From NCBI RefSeq assembly GCF_003201195.1, contig NZ_QICQ01000010.1, forward strand, positions 17,243 through 81,242: a stretch of 64,000 nt of DNA. Direction: 5' to 3'. The position numbers were made by a program, and so were the translations under genes. Source of the stretch: Nitrosomonas eutropha (GTDB lineage Bacteria > Pseudomonadota > Gammaproteobacteria > Burkholderiales > Nitrosomonadaceae). Below the pieces are notes generated by a model. It was not told where the DNA came from. It worked only from the letters and a program-made list of their open reading frames with translations, and did no database searches. Positions 39,295-51,103 of the stretch are shown one piece after another (position 1 is the first letter of the stretch; the number at the start of each line of letters is the position of its first letter).

Positions 39295-41937
39295 TTATTT
39301 TATCCGATTGGCCATTGATTTAATGAGGTAAAGCTGTTCCAGTGCCTCCCGGGGAGTCAGCTCATCCGGGTGAAGTTGCTCAAGGTAATCGAGCACCGGA
39401 TGCGCGGAAGCAGGAGCAGCTTCCGCGTTTTCCTCAATTGTTTCAAATAATGTCTGCTGAGGACTCTTGCTGAGTGCTTCCTGCTCCAGTTGTGCCAGAA
39501 TCTTTCCGGCATTTCGGATAACTTTATCCGGCACACCTGCCAGTGCGGCAACATGCAGCCCATAACTCCGGCTGGCAGATCCTTCCTCTATCCGGTGAAG
39601 AAAGACAATACGTCTCTTGTGCTCCACTGCGGTGACATGTACATTAATTGCCTGCGGAAATTCTTCTGCTAGTCGGGTCAGTTCAAAGTAGTGCGTGGCA
39701 AACAAGGTATAGCTCTGATTCTGAGTCAGCAAGTGGCGGGCGATGGCAAAAGCCAATGCAAGCCCGTCAAAAGTTGAAGTTCCCCGGCCAATTTCATCCA
39801 CCAACACCAGGCTTTGTGCGGTTGCATTGCGTAAAATACTGGCGGCTTCCGTCATTTCTACCATGAAAGTGGAACGCCCCCCTGCCAGATCGTCAGCTGC
39901 ACCAATCCGGGTAAAAATCTGATCAATGGGGCCGATACGGGCGCTCCCGGCTGGAACAAAACTACCGCAATGCGCTAGCAGAATAATTAGCGCTGTTTGT
40001 CGCATGTAGGTAGATTTTCCGCCCATGTTTGGGCCGGTGATGATCAGCATCTGCCGTCCTTCCCGCGTGACAGCACCCAGCTGTATATCATTGGCAATGT
40101 ATTGTTCTATTTGATTTTCCACTACCGGATGCCGCCCAGCTTCGATATCCAAAGCAGGATCATCAGTAAATACCGGTTTGGTATAACCAAACAAATCTGC
40201 ACGTTCAGCAAAAGCACACAGAACATCCAGTTCAGCAACAGAGCGGGCAATTTCCTGTAAAGGAATGATGAAATCTGCCAGTTGTTCCAGTAACTGCTCG
40301 TACAGTTTCTTTTCCTGTGCCAATGCCTGTTCACGTGCTGTCAGTGTCTTGTTCTCAAATACCTGCAACTCGGGGATGCTATAGCGTTCCGCATTTTTCA
40401 AGGTTTGTCTGCGGCGATAGTCAGCGGGGATTTTTTCGCCATGGATGCGGGTTACCTCGATATAAAAACCATGTACCCGGTTATATTCCACCTTAAGGGT
40501 TGGAATGCCGGTACGCTCGCGTTCCCGTGCTTCCAGTTGCAACAGGAATTCACCACAATTCTTCTGTAAAGCGCGTAATTCGTCCAGTTCAGCATCATAG
40601 CCGTCAGCGATGACGCCTCCTTCACGAATTACTGCGCCGGGCACTGGCTGCAGCGCGTGAACGAGCAGTTGTGTGAGTGTAGTATCTGGCTCCATGGCCG
40701 GGACAAAACGATGAATGGCAATAGCTGTTGAGGTTGTAATCAGTTTGATAATTTCAGGAAGTGCCGTCAGGCTGTCGCGTAAACCGGATAAATCACGAGG
40801 TCTGGCCGTTCTTAAGGCAATTCGGCTGGTGATACGTTCGATATCAGCGATATGTTTGAGCCGCTCCCGGATACCTGCATAGAGGATTCCCGGCTTTGCT
40901 CCAATCAAGTCAGAAACGGCATCCAGTCGCTGCTGCAGGGTGATACGATTGCGTAACGGGTGATGCAGCCAATGCCGCAACAACCGGCTACCCATGCTGG
41001 TTGCGCAGATGTCCAGCAGGGATGATAGCGTGGGAGCTTCTTCTCCACGTAATGTCAGCGTAATTTCAAGATTACGGCGGGTAGCGGCATCCATACGCAA
41101 ATAGGTCTCTGGCCGTTCCACCCGTAATGTTTGCAAATGACCAAGTACCTGTGTTGCTGATTCATCGGTTGCAGTGTGCTGCGTCAGCCTGACATATTCA
41201 AATAACGCACCGGCTGCCATGATTGCGGCACGCAACTCTTCACAACCAAAGGCATTCAGATCACGGGTACCGAATTGCCGGGTAAGCTGCTGCATAGCAT
41301 GCTCATAATCAAATTGCCAATCCGGCAGGCGTTTGGGGGCGGTAAAACTGTTTAATATCACAGGCAGAGCAAGTGATTCCGGTAGCAAAATTTCTGATGG
41401 ATGCAAACGCTCCAGCTCGCTAGCCAGATTATCCGGGGAAGTTTCCAGTACGCGCATATCCCCGGCTGCCAGGTTGAGCCAAGCTAGACCAATCACGCCG
41501 TGATGCAGTGCCAGTGTCAATACAATACTGTTGCCACGTTCTTCCAGCAACCCGGCATCAGTCAGGGTGCCAGGGGTGATGATGCGAACAACCTGACGTT
41601 CTACCGGCCCCTTGCTGGTAGCGGGATCGCCGATCTGTTCACAAATAGCAATGGATTCACCTAGTTTCACCAATTTAGCCAGATATTGATCCGCCGCATG
41701 AAATGGCACACCTGCCATTTTGATTGGCTCCCCGGCGGAGGAGCCACGGTGAGTCAATGTAATATCCAGCAACCTGGCTGCTTTTTCGGCATCTTCATAA
41801 AACAGCTCATAAAAATCTCCCATGCGGTAAAACAGCAGCTTGTCGGTATGCTGTGTTTTGATACGCAGGTATTGCTGCATCATGGGGGTGTGAGCGGAAT
41901 GATCTGGTTTATTTATTGAGTTTCCAGATGTTGTCAA
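39295..41937 (-). CDS. mutS: DNA mismatch repair protein MutS
   Basis: MutS recognises mismatches and loops and recruits MutL. The 880 residues match the family. The mismatch-contact motif is RMGDFYELF near residue 40, and the ATPase has Walker [16 protein letters not shown] and Walker [17 protein letters not shown]. The C terminus includes the tetramer-type tail. The start is TTG at 41937, chosen because GGAG lies 6 bases upstream; later ATGs are possible (MMQQYLRIK). It is a single gene with a 736-base gap upstream. Confidence 0.97.
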   Translation of the reverse strand: MTTSGNSINKPDHSAHTPMMQQYLRIKTQHTDKLLFYRMGDFYELFYEDAEKAARLLDITLTHRGSSAGEPIKMAGVPFHAADQYLAKLVKLGESIAICEQIGDPATSKGPVERQVVRIITPGTLTDAGLLEERGNSIVLTLALHHGVIGLAWLNLAAGDMRVLETSPDNLASELERLHPSEILLPESLALPVILNSFTAPKRLPDWQFDYEHAMQQLTRQFGTRDLNAFGCEELRAAIMAAGALFEYVRLTQHTATDESATQVLGHLQTLRVERPETYLRMDAATRRNLEITLTLRGEEAPTLSSLLDICATSMGSRLLRHWLHHPLRNRITLQQRLDAVSDLIGAKPGILYAGIRERLKHIADIERITSRIALRTARPRDLSGLRDSLTALPEIIKLITTSTAIAIHRFVPAMEPDTTLTQLLVHALQPVPGAVIREGGVIADGYDAELDELRALQKNCGEFLLQLEARERERTGIPTLKVEYNRVHGFYIEVTRIHGEKIPADYRRRQTLKNAERYSIPELQVFENKTLTAREQALAQEKKLYEQLLEQLADFIIPLQEIARSVAELDVLCAFAERADLFGYTKPVFTDDPALDIEAGRHPVVENQIEQYIANDIQLGAVTREGRQMLIITGPNMGGKSTYMRQTALIILLAHCGSFVPAGSARIGPIDQIFTRIGAADDLAGGRSTFMVEMTEAASILRNATAQSLVLVDEIGRGTSTFDGLALAFAIARHLLTQNQSYTLFATHYFELTRLAEEFPQAINVHVTAVEHKRRIVFLHRIEEGSASRSYGLHVAALAGVPDKVIRNAGKILAQLEQEALSKSPQQTLFETIEENAEAAPASAHPVLDYLEQLHPDELTPREALEQLYLIKSMANRIK

Positions 41938-42673
41938 TAATTACTCCAGGTGTTTGTCAGATTCGGGGTTTGTATCGAGCTCAAAAATCAAATCTGATTT
42001 TGTAGGTGTGGTTTCTTGCAAAAATTACTGAAACAGCAGGTGTAATACACAAGCTGGGATCATTACTTCAATTACATTGACCATTATTTCATGCTGACCA
42101 TTTTTTTCCAGTGGGATCAGGCAATTTTTGATTAATCGACATCAAGCGTGCAGCTGGCTGATGTCGTACATTTTATTGTAACGTGGTAATCCGTTGAGTC
42201 GGTATGTAAAAAAATTGTCCCAGGTGGAGGAGGGCACAGGCCTTGGATTAACCACAAAATGGATTCATTCAGATAAAAACACCTAACAAGCCAAGCCAGC
42301 AGGATTTGTTTTTCTGTCGCTTCGCTCAAAAATGCAAAATAAGTCTCTGCTTGGGATGTTATAAAAGGGGATGTTTTTGCTGGGATAGAAGCGCAAGCAG
42401 AAGGCTCGGCCTGCTCCTGTGATTTCTATATCAAGCTTTTAAAGGAGGATAACTAATCCTTGCGCAGCTTCGTAAGCAGTTTAGTTGTCTCGTATCTCGC
42501 TGAATCACGTGACTGATCCCAGTGAAATGGCTGGTGCGGTGCTGTATCTAGCCAGCGATGCGTCAAGTTACACCATCGGTGCTACCCCTAACTGTGGATG
42601 GGGCGGGATGTTGGCGTAAGCCAGACTGCGCTGCAGATATCAACCCTAGCTGATTATGACTAGGGCGCGCTGA
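41938..42673. other. 736-base gap at the right edge of mutS, with gene debris
   Basis: This gap between mutS and the N-ATPase operon has no intact gene. It contains the dehydrogenase remnant at 42485-42619 and, at 42443, an isolated AGGAGG not followed by a usable frame. A minus-strand frame at 42132-42329 from a TTG (reads SEATEKQILLAWLVRCF) has no family likeness I recognise. The mix of fragments looks like the scar of insertion or deletion. Confidence 0.5.
42485..42619 (+). pseudogene. C-terminal remnant of a short-chain dehydrogenase
   Basis: The reading DPSEMAGAVLYLASDASSYT is the typical tail of the SDR family, where the tail of the Rossmann fold reads EE/EIAGAVLFLASDAASYITG. After GAT the frame shifts: the next frame gives LTVDG, the usual SDR end (TGxxxxVDGG), so one extra base near 42587 broke it. 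No start or catalytic YxxxK part is present. It lies just outside the N-ATPase operon. Confidence 0.7.
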
Positions 42674-43543
42674 TTAAGCTAAATGGCCAATCACGATATC
42701 CATTAACTCATTGGTAATTTCATCTTGGCGCACGTTGCTCATTTCTTGTTGCACCTCTTCTAGCTGCTCATCCACTGACTGTTCGGCCTGTTGCATTAAG
42801 GCTAGCCGGGTCGCATTCTCGGTAACCATAGCTTCGGCAGAAGCGCGGAACACACTGGCAAATACATGATTACGTACCAGTGATGATAACAAAGCATCGG
42901 CCGCCATACTGTAATCCGGCAGTGAACGCGAATGCCAGCGCCGCTCAGGTTGTAATAGGCTTTTATCCAGTGGCAGTAAAGCGCGTGTCACAGATTCTTG
43001 ATAGCCATGTTTAGCGCGTTGAGTGTAAATCAAAGTTACCACTAGATTGGCTAAAGGCTGACCACGGCCCAAGCGTTCAATATGCATGACAATATCGCCG
43101 GCTAAACGACCTATACCATCTGCTGATGCAGGTGGCATTAACACCACATCTGGAGTGAGTTTTTGCTCTAGCAAGGCATTGCTCATACGTGAGCCAATAC
43201 AGAGAATATGTTGTTTTACCATCGGCTGATTTTTGCTGTACTCCGTTACCGTATCGGCTAGTAGCTCATTGTAGTTACCACACAAGCCATGATCGGAGCC
43301 AAACGCTACCAGTAGCCGCTTGTTAGGCTGGGTTGCTTCAGTGAGCAAACTGGCGCCACCAGTACGATAAATAAAAGCAGCAAAACCTTGCAATATCGTT
43401 TGATGATAGGCTTCAATCGATTGCGCTGCCTGCTCATAGGGTGCAGCATTAATTGCTGATAGGGTTTTCATCGTATGCACAATACCCCTGATGCTGGTTA
43501 GGGTATTATTTTTTCGCGATAGATGCTCTAGAGTTTGTGCCAT
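42674..43543 (-). CDS. atpG: N-type ATPase gamma subunit
   Basis: This is the central rotor stalk of the N-type ATPase. The 289 residues begin with the helical segment SIRGIVHTMKTLSAINAAPYE, related to the F-type gamma N terminus (KxxRxxxTxxMxxVAxxK) but divergent. The Rossmann-like middle contains VAFGSDHGLCGNYN. The C-terminal helix is rich in Glu and Gln, ending ITNELMDIVIGHLA. It is the last gene of the operon, four bases after atpA. Confidence 0.93.
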   Translation of the reverse strand: MAQTLEHLSRKNNTLTSIRGIVHTMKTLSAINAAPYEQAAQSIEAYHQTILQGFAAFIYRTGGASLLTEATQPNKRLLVAFGSDHGLCGNYNELLADTVTEYSKNQPMVKQHILCIGSRMSNALLEQKLTPDVVLMPPASADGIGRLAGDIVMHIERLGRGQPLANLVVTLIYTQRAKHGYQESVTRALLPLDKSLLQPERRWHSRSLPDYSMAADALLSSLVRNHVFASVFRASAEAMVTENATRLALMQQAEQSVDEQLEEVQQEMSNVRQDEITNELMDIVIGHLA

Positions 43544-43547
43544 CTCA

Positions 43548-45098
43548 CTACTTTGTATTCGTTGCTGGCTGATCGAATATGCTTAAAGCTTTTTGCGCGC
43601 AATTAACAATCAGTGTGTGATCGTCATCCTGTAGGGTTTGGTTATCAATAATACGTTGTTCAATCACAGCCAGCTGTTGTTGGGCGGCATCACGCACTAA
43701 ACGCATAGCATCATTAATTTTTTGCTCATTAAACTGATCAAATAAGCCTTCCATCGCTGCGATCAACACCGCCAGCTGCTCAAGGGCAGACATCGGGTCA
43801 CGCTCAGCTTGACGTAAGGCGGTACGCACCGCAGAACCACGTGCCAAACGTGCACGGGTAACATCATCGAGCCGTGTACCAAAGCGGGCAAAATCTTCCA
43901 ACTCTTCAAATTGTGAGAGGGTCACCCGCAAGTTGCCTGACACTCCACGCAAGGTACGGTTCTGCGCTTTACTACCAACCCGTGACACGGACAGTCCTAA
44001 ATCTACTGCGGGGAATTGGTTTTTACGTACTAACTGCGGCGATAAATAAATCTGCCCATCAGTAATCGAAATGAGGTTAGTAGGAATATAAGCCGAGAGG
44101 TTTCCGGCCTGCGTTTCTACCACGGGCAAAGTGGTAATCGATCCGCCACCGATGTCGGCGCCAAATTGTCCAGCGCGCTCTAAAAGACGCGCATGCACAT
44201 AGAAAATATCCCCAGGAAAGGCTTCACGTCCTGGTGGTCGACGCAGCAATAACGATAATTCGCGATAAGAGCGCGCATGATGAGTCATATCATCAAAGAT
44301 CACCAATACATCTTGGCCCTGCGCCGAGAAATATTCCGCCATAGTCATAGCCGCATAGGGCGCAATATAGGACAGCCCTGGAGCTTCTTCATCACCGGCA
44401 CTCATCACAATGCAGCGCTGCAGCATTTCGCCATCTTTGAGCGCACGAATCACCCGTGCGACAGCATCACCGCGTTGCCCCACTGCGCAGTAAATACAAA
44501 GCACATCCGAACGTGCCTGATTCAGCATAGTGTCGATAGCGATAGAAGTTTTACCAGTCTGGCGATCGCCAATAATCAATTCACGCTGGCCTAAACCCAC
44601 TGGGATCGCCGCATCAATAGCCTTTAATCCCGTGGCTAAGGGTCTGAAAATCTGGGTGCGATTTAGAATACTCGGCGCTTCCGCTTCAATGGGATGCTCA
44701 GCTATCGCATCAATCGGTCCTAAGGTATCACGTGGACGGCCCATAGCATCGATTACGCGCCCAAGTAACGCCGAGCCCACTGGCACACTGACTACTTTAC
44801 GAGTGCGATACACCGTCTCGCCTAAGTGGATCTGTTCAGACGGGCCCAATAAAATAATCCCTAAGCGACCCGGTTCCAAGTCGAGCACAATACCGTGCAC
44901 ACCGCTGGCAAATACCAGCAACTCATCAGCTAAGGCGCGCGCCAGACCTGAGACGATGGCCACACCATCCGCCACCTCGGTCACTGTGCCGGTTTCGGTG
45001 AGTACCGGCGTGGGTGTGGCACCTGTGCTGAGACTGTCTAACCAAGCGTTAAAGTTTTGCTCAAACTGCTGCTCAGTGACATCGTCAAGTACACTCAC
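43548..45098 (-). CDS. atpA: N-type ATPase alpha subunit
   Basis: This is the non-catalytic nucleotide-binding subunit of the F1-like head. The 516 residues carry Walker A GDRQTGKT at 177-184; the usual F-type form is GRRQTGKT, so Asp replaces the first Arg. Other marks are VYCAVGQR-like [16 protein letters not shown] and [15 protein letters not shown]. It follows atpF by 12 bases. A housekeeping F-type operon presumably lies elsewhere in the genome. Confidence 0.96.
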
Positions 45099-45110
45099 TT
45101 CAATTCCTTT

Positions 45111-45881
45111 TTAGCGGCCATCAGCGGTTAAGTGCACAGCAGCAACGCTAGAAGTATGCTGGGTTAACAGTTCGGCTAACTCATCCATATAGCTGTCCGT
45201 CGTCCACGCTACTTGCGCGCCGCCCACTTGCATGATTACGCCGGGCGACTGCTGTGGATCGGTAGCGAAACTTAAAGTGACGTCAGGCAGCCATTGCTGC
45301 ACTTCTTTCTGTAATAACGCTTGCGTGGCGGCCGGTAATGCATCACGGGTGGTAACCTGCGCTTGCTGACTGCCTGCCGCAGCTTGCACCAATTCAGCAG
45401 CAATCGGCTTTAATCGCTGACCAATATGCCGAACAATCGCATCTTCTAAGTGTTCATCGGCCAGATCATGTAGTGCTTTACGGGTCAGTCGCAACAGTGC
45501 ATCAGCACCGGTTTGTTGCAAACGCTGATTAAACGCCTGACGCTCATGCTCAAGATACTTGCGCCAATTCTGCTGCTCTTGCTGCAACTGAGTACGTGCA
45601 TCAGACAATAAGCCATCGCGTTTTTTCTCGGTAGCTTGTAATGCTTTTTCCAGCAAGGCGTCCTGCTCAGATACCAGCTGCGCGCGCTGCTTAATATATT
45701 GTCTTTCTGCAGCTTTCGCTTCTTGCTGCGCAAGTTCTGCATCAGCCATACGCTTGGCTATTTCAGCTTCACGGGCGTCGATACCATCTAAAATAGGACG
45801 ATAGAGAAAACGTTTGAGCAGCCACAACAAGACTAAAAAATTAGCAATTTGTGCCAGTACTGTTATCCAGTCAATGGACAT
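45111..45881 (-). CDS. atpF: N-type ATPase b subunit with delta-like C-terminal domain
   Basis: This is the peripheral stalk subunit. It has 256 residues, far longer than a standard b (about 156). One membrane helix lies at about residues 5-24 (WITVLAQIANFLVLLWLL), then comes a long charged coiled coil to about 165. The segment at about 175-240, VTTRDALPAATQALL and then GVIMQVGGAQVAWTTDSYMDEL, resembles the end of a delta subunit (VTSA-PL and GG-VVRVGD-V-D-S). No separate delta gene (atpH) exists in the operon, which is typical of N-type ATPases. Confidence 0.93.
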   Translation of the reverse strand: MSIDWITVLAQIANFLVLLWLLKRFLYRPILDGIDAREAEIAKRMADAELAQQEAKAAERQYIKQRAQLVSEQDALLEKALQATEKKRDGLLSDARTQLQQEQQNWRKYLEHERQAFNQRLQQTGADALLRLTRKALHDLADEHLEDAIVRHIGQRLKPIAAELVQAAAGSQQAQVTTRDALPAATQALLQKEVQQWLPDVTLSFATDPQQSPGVIMQVGGAQVAWTTDSYMDELAELLTQHTSSVAAVHLTADGR

Positions 45882-45887
45882 CAGACA

Positions 45888-46166
45888 TTAACCTCCTGCT
45901 ACCGCCTGCATTGCATTCCAAAACGGATTGGCAAAAATAAGAATCATCGCCACCACAAAACAATAAATTGCGGTTGATTCAATCATCGCCAAGCTAACGA
46001 ACAGCGTACGTGATAAGGTCGGTGCAGCATCAGGCTGTTGAGCAATTGCAGCAATCGCTGCAGCCGCCGCACGTCCTTCACCTAGCGCGGGCCCTAGCGA
46101 GCCAATCGCGATGGTTAGGCCAGCAGTAAAAATAGAAATAGCGGCAATCAGTGCAAGATCAGTCAT
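45888..46166 (-). CDS. atpE: N-type ATPase c subunit (rotor ring)
   Basis: Each c subunit is a hairpin of two helices that carries one coupling ion. The 92 residues have Glu63 in the second helix within MIESTAIYCF, and Ser64, Thr65 and Tyr68 line up with the sodium site of the Ilyobacter ring. Glu30 (ALGEGRAA) stands where Ilyobacter has Gln32, so each site has two carboxylates, a mark of N-type rings. This pattern has been read as sodium binding, but a Burkholderia N-type ring was reported to be proton-specific, so the ion is open. Confidence 0.95.
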   Translation of the reverse strand: MTDLALIAAISIFTAGLTIAIGSLGPALGEGRAAAAAIAAIAQQPDAAPTLSRTLFVSLAMIESTAIYCFVVAMILIFANPFWNAMQAVAGG

Positions 46167-46168
46167 GA

Positions 46169-46861
46169 TTATTTATCCTTATCAGATGTATCCAGGGGAG
46201 GATCTGCCATGGCAGATGAAATATACACAGTGGCTAAAATGGCAAAGATGTAGGCCTGAATAAAGCCGGTTAGCAGGCCCAGCATATCCATTACCACAGG
46301 AAAAAAGAATGGTGCAATACTGAGTAAAATAGCTGCAATCACCACACCGCTCATCACGTTTCCATACAGACGGATCGCTAAAGATACGCCTCGAGAAAAT
46401 TCACCAATGATATTAAATGGCAGCATAATCATCGACGGTTCAATAAATTTGCGTAAGTATTGGCGCACCCCCCCCTTGGCAATTCCAAACAAAGGAATCG
46501 CGACTAACACCGACAAGGTTAGCGCAACCGTAGTTGATAACGATGAAGTGGGCGGAACAAAGCCTGGAATAACTGTTAGCACATTGGACGCAGCTATAAA
46601 GAGAAATAAAGTACCGGCAAAATACAATACATGCCGTGCACTGCTGCGGGTTACCTCTTCAATTTGCCCTTGAATCATAGTGACAATCAGTTCTAAAGCA
46701 CTGCGCCAGCGCCCAGGTGCTTTGTCAGCACGTAGATTGCGAGTCACCAGCATCGAAATGCCAGCCAACAGTATCATCACAATCCAAGTATTAACGATAG
46801 TGGCGTTAACCTGCCACTGTCCTAAAGTAAACACTACTGTTTGGTCTGGTGTGAGCTGCAT
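46169..46861 (-). CDS. atpB: N-type ATPase a subunit
   Basis: The a subunit forms the two ion half-channels facing the c ring. The 230 residues show about five membrane helices. The essential arginine is Arg164 in LAIRLYGNVMSG, and the FNIIGEFSRGVSLAIRL stretch is the a-subunit signature. It lies two bases before the c-subunit gene on the transcript and 21 bases after atpR. Confidence 0.95.
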   Translation of the reverse strand: MQLTPDQTVVFTLGQWQVNATIVNTWIVMILLAGISMLVTRNLRADKAPGRWRSALELIVTMIQGQIEEVTRSSARHVLYFAGTLFLFIAASNVLTVIPGFVPPTSSLSTTVALTLSVLVAIPLFGIAKGGVRQYLRKFIEPSMIMLPFNIIGEFSRGVSLAIRLYGNVMSGVVIAAILLSIAPFFFPVVMDMLGLLTGFIQAYIFAILATVYISSAMADPPLDTSDKDK

Positions 46862-46882
46862 TTATATACCTTCGTGTTTTGA

Positions 46883-47215
46883 TTAGGTGACGCTGTGGGT
46901 CAACTGCGCTCGTACCACTGCCAGTACGCGCATCAGTACAAAAGCCAACATATAACCAGCTAATGACCACAGTGTTTGGATCAGCGCGATTAAGCCAAAC
47001 CCCACTGCCAGCAACACCACTAAGCGACAAAAAAAACTTAGCATTAACAAACGACCTGGATACGCTGAAGCTAAGGCCAAACGTATTCCCCAATTTAAAC
47101 CCATAAAAAACAACGCACTTACGGGTAGACCAACCACAAAGCCAAGCAATATTGCGCTGCCATCTATATCAATCACTTTATCTCTCCCTGCTACTTCGCT
47201 GACAAACAAATACAC
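46883..47215 (-). CDS. atpR: N-type ATPase-specific membrane protein AtpR
   Basis: AtpR is found only in N-type ATPase operons and has no F-type counterpart. The 110 residues hold about three hydrophobic helices (ILLGFVVGLPVSALFFMGL, LLMLSFFCRLVVLLAVGFG, LWSLAGYMLAFVLM). Charged residues lie within or near the membrane, including the Arg in FFCRLVV and in NWGIRLAL. Such arginines have been proposed to face c-ring carboxylates during assembly. It lies between atpQ and atpB. Confidence 0.85.
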   Translation of the reverse strand: MYLFVSEVAGRDKVIDIDGSAILLGFVVGLPVSALFFMGLNWGIRLALASAYPGRLLMLSFFCRLVVLLAVGFGLIALIQTLWSLAGYMLAFVLMRVLAVVRAQLTHSVT

Positions 47216-47221
47216 TGTCAG

Positions 47222-47499
47222 TTATTTATCACGGGTTTTATCAATCCAGTTCCAAGCCACCATTGCCCCGACGACAACACCACCGAGTATTAAGGCAATG
47301 GGCCAGGAAAAACTTTGCGGTACGACACGATCTAACCACATTCCCAGAAAAGCGCCGCCAACAGTAGGAATGGCCACTGACCAACCAATCACTCCAAATA
47401 CACCCAGACCGCTTAAGGGGCTATATTTTGGTGCTTTACGTTTCTGCTGCATGCGTTCAGCATGACGACGAATGGTCGCGGAGGCATCATTTTTTTCTG

Positions 47500-47503
<4 letters not shown>
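47222..47503 (-). CDS. atpQ: N-type ATPase accessory protein AtpQ (AtpI-like)
   Basis: AtpQ is related to the small assembly protein AtpI. The 93 residues have a basic N-terminal part and two membrane helices (GLGVFGVIGWSVAIPTVGGAFLG and WPIALILGGVVVGAMVAW). The GVFGVIGWSVAIPTVGG and LDRVVP pieces are typical. Its start overlaps the end of atpC by four bases, so translation is coupled. Confidence 0.88.
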
Positions 47504-49591
<2,088 letters not shown>

Positions 49592-49668
49592 TCACTTCAC
49601 CTTTGATCTCAGTTCTCATGACCTGCAACCACTCTCTTTTTTTAGCGATACTGTTTCAGTATGTCAGG

Positions 49669-49879
49669 TTATATGTCTGCGCTAAAATCCAGTGGATTCA
49701 AGTGGTAAATTTGCGCTTCAAGATCATATTTAATAGTGCCATCTAATGCGATATTTCCATCCAACTGAAATTTATCGGTTGCTATGGGAACATAATCCAA
49801 ATCAAATTTTTTCCAAAGCTCGTGCTCCGTTCCTGGCAATTTGCATCCCGTGTTTTCCAGTCGGATAGAGAATCCGGGA
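49669..49879 (-). pseudogene. Unassigned gene tail downstream of the MacB-like permease
   Basis: A frame of about 70 codons, open from within the permease gene, ends at 49669. It reads like protein: HELWKKFDLDYVPIATDKFQ, then a GNIALDGTIKYDLEAQIYHL segment of beta-strand character. There is no good start codon with a ribosome-binding site after the permease stop, so it is probably the 3' end of a lost gene. I do not recognise the family. Confidence 0.35.
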
Positions 49880-51103
49880 TTATTCGTGGCGTAAGGCTTC
49901 CACGGGTTTGAGTGCGGCGGCTTTCCGGGCGGGATAGAGGCCGAAGAAAATACCGGTGATGGAGGCAAATGAGAAGGCCAGAGCAATTGTCCCGGATGTA
50001 ATGACAATGTCAATCCCGGCAAGTTGACTGGCGAGCCACGCGCCACCAATTCCCAGGGCGATACCAGTCAGCCCGCCTAACGTACAGATCATCAGTGATT
50101 CCAGCAGGAATTGGGTAAGAATCATGCGCTGATTGGCTCCTATTGCCATGCGTATTCCAATTTCACGAGTACGTTCTGTAACGGAGACCAGCATGATATT
50201 CATGATGCCGATCCCACCTACCAGTAGTGAGACGGATGCAATTGCGCCCAGCATCCAACCCATGATCTTGGCGGTGTTGCTTGCTACAGAGGCCAGTGCG
50301 GTCAGGTTGCGAACAGTAAAATCATTTTCCATGTGGTTGCTGATGCGGTGGCGCTGACGGAGCAGATGCGTGATCTCTGCTTCGGCAGCTTCCATGTCGT
50401 TCTCCGATTTTGCACGAACCATCATAAAATTGATGGAGCCGGGAAACTGGTTGCCAATGATCTGTCGCTGCGCGGTAGTGAGTGGAATGAATACGTTGTC
50501 ATCCTGATCGCGTCCTGACAAACTTTGGCCTTTGGCAGCCAGTACACCGACAACCGTGAATGGCCGATTGGTAATCCGGATGACTTTTCCCACCGGATCT
50601 TCATCACCAAACAGGCTGGTTGCGGTGATCTGTCCCAGAACAGCCATACGTGTGCCGGAGCGTAAATCTCCTTCGGAAAAGATGGTGCCGCTGGCAATTT
50701 CCCAGTTGTTAATGGAAAAATAATCCGGCGTAACACCTGTCAAGATGGTGCTCCAGTTATTTGCATTGTAGTTAAGTTGTGCTGCACCCGAAATAATCGG
50801 GGCGGTTGCATCAATCATGGGTAATTCTGCAATGGCTTGCGCATCCTGCACTGTCAGCGTTTTAACGCTGCCGATGCCCCAGCGCACGCCGCCAGAAGAA
50901 GTCGCACCCGGCATGATGATCAGCAAATGGCTGCCCATTGAAGCGATGGCACTGTTGATGCTGGTTTGTGCGCCTTGTCCTACGGCAAGCATGAGTACCA
51001 CTGCAGCTACGCCGATGATCATGCCAAGCATAGTGAGGGCGGTGCGCAGGCGGTTGGTCTGCAGTGCCCGCATGGCTTCACCGATGATGGTCAGTAAATT
51101 CAT
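49880..51103 (-). CDS. MacB-like ABC transporter permease
   Basis: This 407-residue protein is the membrane half of a MacB-type exporter. There is one N-terminal helix (about 20-42, LTMLGMIIGVAAVVLMLAVG), a large periplasmic domain, and three C-terminal helices with the FtsX signature ISVTERTREIGIRMAIGANQ. In E. coli MacB the ATPase is fused; here it is a separate gene overlapping by four bases. Substrates of relatives include macrolides, peptides and lipoproteins; this one is unknown. Confidence 0.93.
   Translation of the reverse strand: MNLLTIIGEAMRALQTNRLRTALTMLGMIIGVAAVVLMLAVGQGAQTSINSAIASMGSHLLIIMPGATSSGGVRWGIGSVKTLTVQDAQAIAELPMIDATAPIISGAAQLNYNANNWSTILTGVTPDYFSINNWEIASGTIFSEGDLRSGTRMAVLGQITATSLFGDEDPVGKVIRITNRPFTVVGVLAAKGQSLSGRDQDDNVFIPLTTAQRQIIGNQFPGSINFMMVRAKSENDMEAAEAEITHLLRQRHRISNHMENDFTVRNLTALASVASNTAKIMGWMLGAIASVSLLVGGIGIMNIMLVSVTERTREIGIRMAIGANQRMILTQFLLESLMICTLGGLTGIALGIGGAWLASQLAGIDIVITSGTIALAFSFASITGIFFGLYPARKAAALKPVEALRHE

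Noticed and set aside
42132..42329. 65-codon minus-strand frame from a TTG in the gap after mutS
   Set aside because: No ribosome-binding site or recognised motif; kept only as part of the gap description.
49880..50049. Upstream part of the 126-codon frame that overlaps the MacB-like permease
   Set aside because: This part reads Pro- and Ser-rich in the shadow of a clear permease gene and is not coding; only the piece after the permease stop looks real.
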